Source: Bordetella flabilis (GTDB taxonomy: Bacteria > Pseudomonadota > Gammaproteobacteria > Burkholderiales > Burkholderiaceae_B). From it: a DNA stretch of 64,000 bases. The position numbers and the translations under genes were made by a program. Below are positions 34,262 through 42,567 of the stretch, piece by piece (position 1 is the stretch's first letter; each line of letters starts with the position of its first letter). The notes under the pieces were generated by a model that saw nothing but the letters and a program-made list of their open reading frames with translations, made no database searches and was not told the origin of the DNA. The stretch is from assembly GCF_001676725.1 (NCBI RefSeq), contig NZ_CP016172.1, positions 3,224,001 to 3,288,000 of the forward strand, in the 5' to 3' direction.

Positions 34262-35141
34262 GCGAGAATTCGCTGGTCTCCCGGGCCAGCGCTGCGACCG
34301 CGGCGGCCAGCGGATCGATCAGGTCGCGCTTGTGCAGCGCCACGAACTCGACCGGGGGCAAAGCTGGTCGCGTTTCGATGACCCGCAGTTGCCCCGCATC
34401 CACGGCGTGCTGGCAGGATCGTCGCGGCAGCAGGCTGATGCCCAGGCCGGCCAGCGTCAGGTCTGCCAGCACCCGCACGTTGCTGCACGACACCACCGGC
34501 TGGTACGCCGCGTTCCCCGCGCGGAACCAATCGTCGATGACGGGATAGTGATGCGAGGCTTCCGACAAGCCGAGGATAGGCCACTGCGCCAGTTCGACGG
34601 GCGTCAAGGCGCGCCGGGGCACCGGCAGCGCCGCCGGCGCCATCCACACGAACTGGTCATAGCCCAGCGACACGCATTCCAGGCCGGCGCCCCTTACCGG
34701 CCCGGTCACGATGGACACATCGAGTTCTCCGGCCCCCAGCTTGTCCACCAGCGGCGTGGTCAAGGCCACTTCCAGCTGTACCGCGACGCCGGGAAAACGC
34801 TCGCGCAGCGCGCCCATCAGGCGCGGCAGCCATGTCATGGCGACCAGGCCGGCGACACCGATGCGTACTACCCCCGCGGCCGCGCGCGTATCGCCGATCT
34901 CCCGGGCGATATCGGCGGCCAGGCCGACCATCTCGCGTGCACGCGCCAGCAAGGCCCGGCCGCGCGGCGTCAAGGTGGCGCGATGGCCGCTGCGGTCGAA
35001 CAGGGCCACGCCCAGGCCCGCTTCCAGTTCCCGCATCCGCGCGGAGATCGTGGACTGGGTGGTATGCATGGCTTGCGCCGCGCCGGCGAAGCTGCCGGTT
35101 TCCACAATCCTTATGAAGGTTTCCAGTTGCTTGACGTGCAT
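34203..35141 (-). CDS. LysR-family transcriptional regulator
   Basis: 312 residues. The N-terminal winged HTH reads LETFIRIVETGSFAGAAQAMHTTQSTISARM, with the usual LFDRSGHRATLTPRGRALL afterwards; the effector domain has the VRIGVAGLVAMTWLP start. The C-terminus is a Ser/Pro-rich tail that overlaps the end of the Bug receptor gene on the other strand (34203-34261). It is divergent from the TauD-like gene and convergent with the CoA operon, so it could control either. Confidence 0.92.
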   Translation of the reverse strand: MHVKQLETFIRIVETGSFAGAAQAMHTTQSTISARMRELEAGLGVALFDRSGHRATLTPRGRALLARAREMVGLAADIAREIGDTRAAAGVVRIGVAGLVAMTWLPRLMGALRERFPGVAVQLEVALTTPLVDKLGAGELDVSIVTGPVRGAGLECVSLGYDQFVWMAPAALPVPRRALTPVELAQWPILGLSEASHHYPVIDDWFRAGNAAYQPVVSCSNVRVLADLTLAGLGISLLPRRSCQHAVDAGQLRVIETRPALPPVEFVALHKRDLIDPLAAAVAALARETSEFSLTSSPSPSRRPAAPPPSTS

Positions 35142-35205
35142 TGCGCGCTCCCGGGCAGCCGACCGCCGCGGGATACGGGCGGGGCCGGCGGAGCATCGTA
35201 TTATG

Positions 35206-35240
35206 CGATGAAGTTCAATAAAAATAAATCGCTTTCATCG
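35206..35240. promoter_or_regulatory. Inverted repeat in the divergent LysR/TauD-like promoter region
   Basis: CGATGAA (35206-35212) and TTCATCG (35234-35240) are perfect 7-base arms about an AT-rich 21-base centre, in a 166-base gap between divergent genes. A LysR regulator usually binds such a region to control both itself and the divergent gene. Confidence 0.5.
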
Positions 35241-35307
35241 ATCGACATGCCGTCCTAGACTGGCCATCATCAACCGTGCGCCGCACGGCCGACACCGGGA
35301 GGAAGAC

Positions 35308-36318
35308 ATGGGCGCCATCGAACGCATCCTAGACGAACATCACGACCGTGCCATACAGGTGCGCGACACGCCTTTCGACGAGCCGGTCGTATGGCGCCGC
35401 GACACGCTGGCGCCGGAGGACGGGCTGGAGAGGATCGATGGCGCCGCGCGCAAGGAACTGGACGAACTGGTCGAGACGCTGCGCCACAATCCCCTGCCCC
35501 TGGCGATGCTGCAGGTCGAGGATTTCGAGCTGACGGCGTGCCGCGCGATGATGAAGCGCGTGCGCGCCACGCTGGAGCACGGTGTCGGCTTCGCGATCAT
35601 CGATCGCCTGCCCATGGACGACTACAGCGTCGACGAGGCCCGCGCCGTATATTGGCTGCTGGCGCAGCTGGTATCGCGCCCCGTGGCCCAGAGCTGGGAC
35701 GGCAAGGTCATCTACGACGTGCGCGACCTGGGCAAGCCGCCCGGTAATGGCGTGCGTCCCGACATCACCAACGCGGAACAGAATTTCCACACCGACAACA
35801 GCTACAACCTCTACCCGCCGGACTACGTCGGCCTGCTGTGCGTGCGGCCCGCCATGGAGGGCGGCATCAGCAGCATCGTCAGCTTTTATTCCGTCTACAA
35901 CGAGATGCTGGCCCGGCACCCGGAACTGGTCGAGCGCCTGTACCAGCCGTATCTGTTCGACCGCCAGCGCGAGCACGCGCCCGGCGACCCGCGCCTCCTC
36001 AGCCATCCCCTTTTCCAGACCCGCGATGGCCGTACGCTATGCCGGCTGTCCCACCGGCATGTGGTCACGGGCTACACCATGGCGGGGCAGGAAATGGACG
36101 AGCGCGGCAAGCAGGCCCTGCACGCGCTGGAATCCATCATGATGGAACCCCGCTTCGCGCGCGAATTTTTCTTCGAGGCCGGCCAGATCCAGATCGTGGA
36201 CAACACCCGGCTCGGCCACCGGCGCACGGCCTTCGTCGATTACCCGGAGGAAGACCGCAAACGGCATCTAGTGCGATTGTGGTTGCGCAACCATGGGCGC
36301 CGCTTCTACAACGGCTAG
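35308..36318 (+). CDS. TauD/TfdA-family Fe(II)/2-oxoglutarate-dependent dioxygenase
   Basis: 336 residues after GGGAGGAAG. The facial triad begins with His161 and Asp163 (NFHTDNS) and ends with the distal histidine in NTRLGHRRTAF near residue 307; Arg residues just after it would hold 2-oxoglutarate. The family oxidises taurine, chlorophenoxyacetates, butyrobetaine and similar small acids. A divergent LysR upstream and a convergent IclR downstream suggest inducible use of one carbon or sulfur source. The substrate is unknown. Confidence 0.92.
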   Translation: MGAIERILDEHHDRAIQVRDTPFDEPVVWRRDTLAPEDGLERIDGAARKELDELVETLRHNPLPLAMLQVEDFELTACRAMMKRVRATLEHGVGFAIIDRLPMDDYSVDEARAVYWLLAQLVSRPVAQSWDGKVIYDVRDLGKPPGNGVRPDITNAEQNFHTDNSYNLYPPDYVGLLCVRPAMEGGISSIVSFYSVYNEMLARHPELVERLYQPYLFDRQREHAPGDPRLLSHPLFQTRDGRTLCRLSHRHVVTGYTMAGQEMDERGKQALHALESIMMEPRFAREFFFEAGQIQIVDNTRLGHRRTAFVDYPEEDRKRHLVRLWLRNHGRRFYNG

Positions 36319-36341
36319 CGCAGGCGGGCGCCGACGCGCCG

Positions 36342-37094
36342 TTACGAGCCGTGGTGGCCCATGCAGCGCGATACCTCGCGCGCGCATTCGGCCACCGTCG
36401 GCGCCAGCTCCTTCATGCGGCTGGCGCTCAAGCGTTCCAGCGGCCCGGAAATCCCCAGGGCGGCGACGGGCTGCTCCAGGCTGTTGAAGATGGCCACCGC
36501 CACGCCCCCCACACTGGCGCGCCATTCGCCGCGGTTGATGGCGTAGCCCAGGCGCCGCACCTTGCGCATTTCGTCTTCCAGGGCCGCCATCGACGTGATG
36601 GTCCTGGGCGTGTGCGCCTGCAGCTCGCCGGCGCAGCGCGCGATATACCCGTCCGGTTGATGTGCCAGCAGCGCCTTGCCCGTGGCGACGGCGTAGGCCG
36701 GCGCGCGGCCGCCGATATACGAATAGGCGCGTATCGGCTGGGCGCTGTCGATCTTGTCGATGTAGACCACGTCCATGCCATCCAGCACGGACAGGTGCAC
36801 GGTTTCACCCGTTCCGTCGGTCAGCCTGCGCATGGCGGGCTGCGCCAGTTTGCGCACGTCCAGTTGAGCCAGTTGGCGCGCGCCCAGTTCGAACAGGCGC
36901 ACGGTGGCGCGGTAGCCGCCGCTTTCGTCGTCCTTGACCACATAGCCCGCATGCACCAGGGTCTGCAAGGTGCGATGCGTATTGCTGCGCGTCAGGCCCA
37001 CGCGGCTGGCCAGTTCCTCGATGGTGCGCGGCCGGTTTTCGACCTCGGTCACCGCCTCCAGGACCATGAGCCCCTTCAATAACGTTTTGTCCAT
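36342..37094 (-). CDS. IclR-family transcriptional regulator
   Basis: 250 residues with GGAGAGGACC before the ATG. The N-terminal winged HTH reads RTIEELASRVGLTRSNTHRTLQTLVHAGYV; the effector domain has GETVHLSVLDGMDVVYIDKID and AVATGKALLA, typical of IclR. It is convergent with the TauD-like gene (24-base gap) and 105 bases upstream of nothing on its own strand except its promoter, so its target is not obvious from position. Confidence 0.93.
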   Translation of the reverse strand: MDKTLLKGLMVLEAVTEVENRPRTIEELASRVGLTRSNTHRTLQTLVHAGYVVKDDESGGYRATVRLFELGARQLAQLDVRKLAQPAMRRLTDGTGETVHLSVLDGMDVVYIDKIDSAQPIRAYSYIGGRAPAYAVATGKALLAHQPDGYIARCAGELQAHTPRTITSMAALEDEMRKVRRLGYAINRGEWRASVGGVAVAIFNSLEQPVAALGISGPLERLSASRMKELAPTVAECAREVSRCMGHHGS

Positions 37095-37199
37095 GCCTGG
37101 GTCCTCTCCGGCGGCAAAGATAGCACGAAGGGATTGGGAGGCCGGCGCGGCATCCGCGCTTCAGCCGCGCGGCCTTCTGTACGGCCGGGGTAGCGGATA

Positions 37200-37859
37200 T
37201 CAAAGGACCGGACCGCGCGCGGCCGGCGCCGCCCGGACCTGCGCCGAGCGGTCCCACAGATTGGGCACGGTCGGCGCCGAATAACCGGATACGAAGCGCT
37301 TGGCCTGGCCGGTCGCCGGATCGAACACGCTGCGGGCGACCGCGCCGATGTTGCCGCCGTACAGATGGATGCTGATGGACACCTGGTCTTCCAGCACGTT
37401 GGCCACCTGATGGATATCGCCCTCCTCCGGCCGCAGGATCTCCACCTGTCCCGGCGCCAGCACCACCGCCTCGCCATCCGGCACCAGGCCGCCGCCGGGC
37501 GCGTGCCGATAACGCTGGCTGCGCTCCGCGCCCCGCAGCATACCGACATAACCCCACACCGTATGGTCGTGCACCGGCGTGGACTGCCCTGGGCCCCACA
37601 CGAAGCTCACCAGGGAGAACCGCTCCAGCGGATCGCAATGCAGCAGGTACTGCTGGTAATGGACGGGGTGGGGCCGGGTACAGTCCTGGGGCAGCCAATC
37701 GTCATGGCCGACCAGGGCGCGGAAAGCCGTCAGCAACGCTGGCCCTTCCATGGCGCCCTGCTCGGCCAGTCGCGTCGCCGTGGCGATGAAGGTACGGAGC
37801 CGCCCTGGCCCGGACTGATCGGCGGGCAGGTCTTCTGATACGTGCGACAGGTCGGCCAT
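37200..37859 (-). CDS. Cysteine-dioxygenase-like thiol dioxygenase (cupin)
   Basis: 219 residues. A three-histidine iron site is visible at His97, His99 (PVHDHTVWGYVGML) and His150 (EEGDIHQVAN). This is the bacterial thiol dioxygenase pattern, which oxidises cysteine, 3-mercaptopropionate or related thiols to sulfinates. The ribosome site before the ATG at 37859 is weak. Close to a TauD-like enzyme and on the same fragment as a SoeABC-like enzyme, it may take part in organosulfur use; this is inference only. Confidence 0.85.
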   Translation of the reverse strand: MADLSHVSEDLPADQSGPGRLRTFIATATRLAEQGAMEGPALLTAFRALVGHDDWLPQDCTRPHPVHYQQYLLHCDPLERFSLVSFVWGPGQSTPVHDHTVWGYVGMLRGAERSQRYRHAPGGGLVPDGEAVVLAPGQVEILRPEEGDIHQVANVLEDQVSISIHLYGGNIGAVARSVFDPATGQAKRFVSGYSAPTVPNLWDRSAQVRAAPAARGPVL

Positions 37860-37931
37860 GATGCGGATCGTCCAGGAGAAAGTCGGGGCTATCCCGCATT
37901 CTCCACAGCTCGATCCGCCCCTGCAAGCGGT

Positions 37932-38624
37932 TCACAGATAGGCAGCGGCCGGCGTGCCCAGCGAAGCCTTCACGTCCTTGCTGAGCTGGTCGATCAGCAA
38001 TTCGGGCTGCGCATCTCGAATGGCGGCGACGATCTGGGCGGCGGCATCCACGGGGGAGGTCTTGGGTCCTCCGACGTGGCCGGCCATGTCCGTATCCATG
38101 TAGCCGACATGTACCGCGGTGACCTGCGTATTCTGGGACTTGAGCTCCTGGCGCATGCCATTCGTCAGGGCCCACGCGCCCGCCTTGGACACGCTATAGG
38201 GCGTCAATCCATCGAGCGCTACCCAGCTCAGTACCGACAGCACGTTGACGAAGGCGCCGCCGCCGTTGCGGCCCACGACCGGCGCAAACGCACTGCTGAC
38301 GTTCAGGATGCCGTACAGGTTCGTATCCAGCACGCGGCGCAGCACGTCCGATGTCTCGCTGCCCAGCGCCGGCGCATGCACGGAGATCCCGGCATTGTTG
38401 ACCACGATGTCGACATCGCCGCAGCGCTCGGCCAGGGCCCGCGCGCTGGCGGGGTCGGTCACGTCCAGTTGCACCGGCACGACGCCGGGCAGATCCACCT
38501 TGCCGGGATCGCGCGCCGCCGCATAGACCTTGGCGGCGCCCGCTTGCAACAGCGCCTGCGCGATGGCCTTGCCCAGGCCCCGGTTTGCGCCCGTTACCAG
38601 CGCGATACGTCCTTGGATTTCCAT
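37932..38624 (-). CDS. Short-chain dehydrogenase/reductase (SDR)
   Basis: 230 residues, AAGGAAATT before the ATG. The nucleotide site TGANRGLGKAIA, the NNAGIS motif and the catalytic YSVSK are all present, so this is a classical NAD(P)-dependent SDR. It is divergent from a TetR regulator and the gap between them holds a perfect palindrome, which suggests that this gene is the regulator's target. Substrate unknown. Confidence 0.93.
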   Translation of the reverse strand: MEIQGRIALVTGANRGLGKAIAQALLQAGAAKVYAAARDPGKVDLPGVVPVQLDVTDPASARALAERCGDVDIVVNNAGISVHAPALGSETSDVLRRVLDTNLYGILNVSSAFAPVVGRNGGGAFVNVLSVLSWVALDGLTPYSVSKAGAWALTNGMRQELKSQNTQVTAVHVGYMDTDMAGHVGGPKTSPVDAAAQIVAAIRDAQPELLIDQLSKDVKASLGTPAAAYL

Positions 38625-38698
38625 GTCAATTTCCTTTCGGTTGTGCCGGCAGGTTCGCCGCGGCGCCTGTGCGCCCTGCTGAATCGCCGGCCGGCATT

Positions 38699-38747
38699 TA
38701 AGATGTCACGCGACATCTTATTAAATGTCGATTATCATCTAAATGTC
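38699..38747. promoter_or_regulatory. TetR-type palindrome and flanking repeats between SDR and tetR genes
   Basis: TAAGATGTC (38699-38707) and GACATCTTA (38712-38720) are perfect 9-base arms around a 4-base centre. Two further TAAATGTC half-sites follow at 38722-38729 and 38740-38747. The group lies midway between the divergent starts, as expected for a TetR operator controlling both genes. Confidence 0.75.
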
Positions 38748-38772
38748 AATCACTTTTCGAAGGTCTCCGGTT

Positions 38773-39357
38773 ATGCGCAAATCGAGAGAGGAAGCGGCCC
38801 GTACCCGCGAACGGATCATCGAGGCCGCGGGCCAGGAGTTCCGCCGCAATGGCATTGCGGCAACGGGACTGGCCGGACTGATGGCCAGTGCCGGCCTGAC
38901 GCATGGCGGTTTCTATAAGCACTTCGGATCCAAGGAGGAACTGGTGCGCGAGGCCTGCGTGCGTTCGATGAACGGCGTGCTGGACGCCCTGGTCGAACGG
39001 ATTGAACAGGAGCCTCCGCCGGCGCGGCTGCGGGCGCTGCTGTCCGCCTACTTGTCGACCGCGCACCGGGACGATCCCGGCCGCGGCTGCGGCCTGGCCG
39101 CACTGAGCGAGGAATTGGCGCGCGGCGACGACACGACGCGTGCCGAGACGACCGATTATTTCCGGCGCCTGGTGAACACCATCGCCGGCTACCTGCCGGA
39201 TCCTGGACATCCGGACGCGAACGCGAAGGCGCAGAGCATCGCCGCCGCCATGGTCGGGGCGATGAGCGTCGCACGCGCCTTGAATGATCCCGCGCTGTCC
39301 GCACAGCTGCTGGAAAGCAGCAGGCAGACACTGCTGCAGCTTGCGGGCGCCGCGTAG
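38773..39357 (+). CDS. TetR/AcrR-family transcriptional repressor
   Basis: 194 residues from ATG 38773. An upstream in-frame ATG at 38743 lies inside an operator repeat and is rejected; GAAGGTC precedes the chosen start. The N-terminal HTH is clear: TRERIIEAAGQEFRRNGIAATGL and LTHGGFYKHFGSKEELV. The C-terminal ligand domain has RGCGLAALSEELAR, typical of regulators of SDR or reductase genes. It probably represses itself and the divergent SDR. Confidence 0.92.
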   Translation: MRKSREEAARTRERIIEAAGQEFRRNGIAATGLAGLMASAGLTHGGFYKHFGSKEELVREACVRSMNGVLDALVERIEQEPPPARLRALLSAYLSTAHRDDPGRGCGLAALSEELARGDDTTRAETTDYFRRLVNTIAGYLPDPGHPDANAKAQSIAAAMVGAMSVARALNDPALSAQLLESSRQTLLQLAGAA

Positions 39358-39497
39358 CCGTCTCGAACCGCCCGGCCACCCGGGAAACGCCTCGCTCCCG
39401 TATGGGCACGCGGCGTGCTGACGCCGCCCCACCCGCGTCGCGCACCGGCCCCGCGAGGGCGTGCGCGGCGCAATCCAGAAGACAACTGGGCAGAGCA

Positions 39498-41786
39498 ATG
39501 GCGAAAGAGAAGCAACACAGGCCCCATACCGAGCCGGCAGGCGGTTGGGGATCGGCCCGCGCGGTCGGGTCCATCCTTCTCAAGGAACACCGGCTGTTGC
39601 ATGGCAGCCGGATCCTCACGCACCAGAACAAGCCGGACGGCTTCATGTGCGTCAGTTGTTCATGGGCCAAGCCGGCTCACCCCCATCCCTTCGAATTCTG
39701 CGAAAACGGCGCCAAGGCGACGGCATGGGACATCACCAGCAAGACCGCGCCGCCGGGCTTCTTCGCCGAGCACACCTGCGCGGAGCTCGAATCCTGGTCC
39801 GACCATGACCTGGAGGAAGCGGGCCGCCTGACCGCGCCCATGCGCTGGGATGCCGGGACCGACCGGTATGTGGAAATCCCCTGGCAGCAGGCTTTCGACG
39901 AGATCGGCGCCCTCCTCAAGGGCCGCGACCCGGATTCCGTGGTGTTCTATACCTCCGGCCGGGCCTCGCTGGAGACCTCGTACATGTTCGCCCTGCTCGC
40001 GCGCATGTACGGTACCAACAACCTGCCCGACAGCTCCAACATGTGCCACGAAAGCACCTCCGTCGGCCTGCCCAAAACCATAGGCGTGCCCGTGGGCACG
40101 GTTACGCTGGACGACTTCGAGCACACGGACTGCATGCTGTTCTTCGGGCACAACACCGGTACCAATGCGCCGCGCATGCTGCACCCGCTGCAGGAAGCGC
40201 GGCGACGCGGCGTCCCCATCGTCACCTTCAATCCCTTGCGCGAGCCCGGCCTGGTCAGCTTCACGAATCCACAGTCGCCGATCGAAATGCTGACCGGCAA
40301 GGAAACGCAAATCAGCACCCAGTACCTGCAGCTCAAGCTGGGCGGGGACACCGCCGCAGTCGCCGGACTGTGCAAGTGGTTGATCGAGGCGGACGACATG
40401 GCGCGGGCCCAGGGCGAACAGCCTATCGTCGACCATGCCTTCATCGCCGAGCACACGCACGGCTTCGAGGCCTTCGCCGACGCGATGCGCCAGGCCTCAT
40501 GGACGGACATCGAACGCGAATCCGGCCTGACCCGCATGGCGCTGGCCCAGGCGGCCGCGACTTACGCGCACGCGCAAGCGGCCATGGTGCTGTACGGCAT
40601 GGGCGTGACCCAGCATCGCAACGGCGTCCAGAGCGTGCAGATGCTGACCAACCTGCTGCTGCTCAGGGGCAATATCGGCAAGCCGGGGGCGGGCATCTGC
40701 CCGATACGCGGGCACTCCAATGTGCAGGGCCAGCGCACCGTGGGCATCACCGAGAAACCGGAGCACGTGCCCGCCGACAAGCTGCGCGAGCTATACCACT
40801 TCGAACCGCCAGCCAGGAAGGGCATGAACACCGTCGAAGCCTGCGAAGGCATCCTGGACGGGCGGGTGACCGCTTTCGTCGCGCTGGGCGGGAATTTCGC
40901 GCGCGCCACGCCCGACCATGCCCGGATGGAGCCGGCGTGGCGGAAGCTGGACCTGACCGTGGCAGTGGCCACGCGGCTGAACCGCAGCCATCTGCTGCAC
41001 GGCCGCACAGCGTATCTGCTGCCCTGCCTGAGCCGCATCGAGGTGGACCGGCAGGCCACCGGCGAACAGGCAGTGTCCATGGAGGACAGCACCGGCTGCT
41101 TTCATGGTTCGCGCGGCCGGCACGAGCCGGCCAGCGACAAGCTGCTGTCCGAACCGGCCATCGTGGCACGCATCGCCAAGGCCACGCTTGCGCCCAATCC
41201 GCACGTGGACTGGGACCAGTGGGTGGGCGATTACACACGGGTGCGCGCGGCCATCGAAGCCACCTATCCCAGGATCTTCAAGGACTTGAACGAGCGCATG
41301 TGGAATGCCGGCGGCTTCCATCGGCCGCTGGCCGCCTGCGAACGCAAATGGGAAACCGAAACCGGCAAGGCCAACTTCGTGGTCCCGGAAACGCTGGAGG
41401 CGGATCCCGATATGCCGGAACAGGGCGATGACATTATCCGTCTGATGACCACGCGCAGCGACAACCAGTTCAACACTACGGTGTACGGACTGGACGACCG
41501 TTTCCGCGGCGTGCATGGCACGCGCATGGTCATCATGATGAACCCGGGCGATATGCAGCGGCTGCGCCTGAACGAAGGCGACGTCGTCGTCGCGAGCACC
41601 GTCGCCCATGACGGATACAAGCGCGAGGTCGCCGGCTTGACGGTACGCCCCTACGACATTCCGGCCGGCTGTGCGTGGTCCTACTATCCGGAGTGCAATC
41701 CGCTGATTCCGCTGTGGCACCATGCCAGGGAAAGCAAGGTGCCCGCCGCCAAGTCGGTGCCGATCACGCTGCGCAGGGAAGGTTGA
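39498..41786 (+). CDS. FdhF/YdeP-family molybdopterin oxidoreductase
   Basis: 762 residues from ATG 39498 (ribosome site weak). The protein begins with cysteines in FMCVSCSWAKP and a later FCENGAKA, then the molybdopterin domain (SVVFYTSGRASLETSYMFALLARMYGTNNLPDSSNMC is the family core, only partly conserved in formate dehydrogenases) and a C-terminal guanine-dinucleotide domain (FNTTVYGLDDRFRG). YdeP-like proteins are associated with acid resistance but their reaction is unproven. It precedes an orphan CuA-domain protein by seven bases and an Na+/H+ antiporter, so the three may form a pH- or stress-related operon. Confidence 0.9.
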   Translation: MAKEKQHRPHTEPAGGWGSARAVGSILLKEHRLLHGSRILTHQNKPDGFMCVSCSWAKPAHPHPFEFCENGAKATAWDITSKTAPPGFFAEHTCAELESWSDHDLEEAGRLTAPMRWDAGTDRYVEIPWQQAFDEIGALLKGRDPDSVVFYTSGRASLETSYMFALLARMYGTNNLPDSSNMCHESTSVGLPKTIGVPVGTVTLDDFEHTDCMLFFGHNTGTNAPRMLHPLQEARRRGVPIVTFNPLREPGLVSFTNPQSPIEMLTGKETQISTQYLQLKLGGDTAAVAGLCKWLIEADDMARAQGEQPIVDHAFIAEHTHGFEAFADAMRQASWTDIERESGLTRMALAQAAATYAHAQAAMVLYGMGVTQHRNGVQSVQMLTNLLLLRGNIGKPGAGICPIRGHSNVQGQRTVGITEKPEHVPADKLRELYHFEPPARKGMNTVEACEGILDGRVTAFVALGGNFARATPDHARMEPAWRKLDLTVAVATRLNRSHLLHGRTAYLLPCLSRIEVDRQATGEQAVSMEDSTGCFHGSRGRHEPASDKLLSEPAIVARIAKATLAPNPHVDWDQWVGDYTRVRAAIEATYPRIFKDLNERMWNAGGFHRPLAACERKWETETGKANFVVPETLEADPDMPEQGDDIIRLMTTRSDNQFNTTVYGLDDRFRGVHGTRMVIMMNPGDMQRLRLNEGDVVVASTVAHDGYKREVAGLTVRPYDIPAGCAWSYYPECNPLIPLWHHARESKVPAAKSVPITLRREG

Positions 41787-41793
41787 CGCCAAC

Positions 41794-42444
41794 ATGGTCG
41801 CCCGCGCCAGGGAATGGAGCGTGCCGGCCCGGATGGCCGGCCTCTGCGCCGCCCTGTCCGCGTGGAGCCCCGGTGCGGGCGCCGCGCCCATGCAGGACGT
41901 CCTGGCGCCGGCCGGCATACAGGCCGAGCACATCCTGGCGCTGTGGCATGTGACCCTGGCCGTTCGCACTGCCGTCTTCGTCGCCGTGCTGCTGGGCCTG
42001 GCCATCGCCGATGTCGTCACCGATCGTCCGCTGTCGCGCCTGCCGATGGAGTACCCGCTGCATGTCGGGATGATCGGCCACCGATGGTGGTGGAAAACGC
42101 GCTACGAACGGGATGGCGACCGCCCGGGCTTCGTCACGGCCAACCAACTGCGGCTGCCGGTCGGCCGGCCGGTGATCGTCTCCCTGAAAGCGGCCGATGT
42201 GATCCACACATTCTGGATACCCCACCTGCACGGCAAGCGCGACATGATCCCGGGGCGCGAGGCCGACATCACCCTGCGTGCCGACCGCGCGGGGGAGTAC
42301 CGCGGCCAATGCGCGGAATTCTGCGGCGCCGAGCACGCCCTGATGGCGTTTCCGGTGGTCGCCGATACGCCGCAGGACTACGCAGCGCGCAGACGGCGCA
42401 TGGGCCGCCTTCGTCGCACATGCCTCCCTTCGACACCATCCTGA
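41794..42444 (+). CDS. Orphan cytochrome c oxidase subunit II-like CuA protein
   Basis: 216 residues from ATG 41794, seven bases after the oxidoreductase stop. It has a signal-like N-terminus, one membrane helix (AVRTAVFVAVLLGLAIADVV) and a complete CuA site: His138, Cys173, Glu175, Cys177, His181 and Met184 (CAEFCGAEHALM). No subunit I gene is nearby, so it is not part of a usual oxidase operon. The last 25 residues become Arg-rich (RRRRMGRLRRTC), as after a frameshift; the next frame downstream encodes a cytochrome c end (42390-42557). Members of this group are often fused to cytochrome c, which seems to have been lost here. Confidence 0.82.
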   Translation: MVARAREWSVPARMAGLCAALSAWSPGAGAAPMQDVLAPAGIQAEHILALWHVTLAVRTAVFVAVLLGLAIADVVTDRPLSRLPMEYPLHVGMIGHRWWWKTRYERDGDRPGFVTANQLRLPVGRPVIVSLKAADVIHTFWIPHLHGKRDMIPGREADITLRADRAGEYRGQCAEFCGAEHALMAFPVVADTPQDYAARRRRMGRLRRTCLPSTPS

Positions 42445-42557
42445 CCGACGCGCACAGCGCGCAAGTACTGGCTTATGTCCGCAGCAGCCGGGGCAACGAC
42501 GCGCCGCCGGTCGCCGGAACCGAAGTCGCCCAGCTGCGGACCACATTGAAGAAGTGA
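42390..42557 (+). pseudogene. Out-of-frame remnant of a C-terminal cytochrome c domain
   Basis: In the frame beginning at 42390 the translation gives MPPFDTILTDAHSAQVLAYV followed by RSSRGND, very like the C-terminal methionine-ligand and helix region of class I cytochromes c. There is no CxxCH haem motif upstream in any frame between the CuA site and this point, and no start codon with a ribosome site. It is best read as the tail of a COX2-cytochrome c fusion, or of a separate small cytochrome gene, left after deletion of the haem-binding part. The next gene begins 10 bases later. Confidence 0.6.
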
Positions 42558-42567
42558 AAGGACAGAC

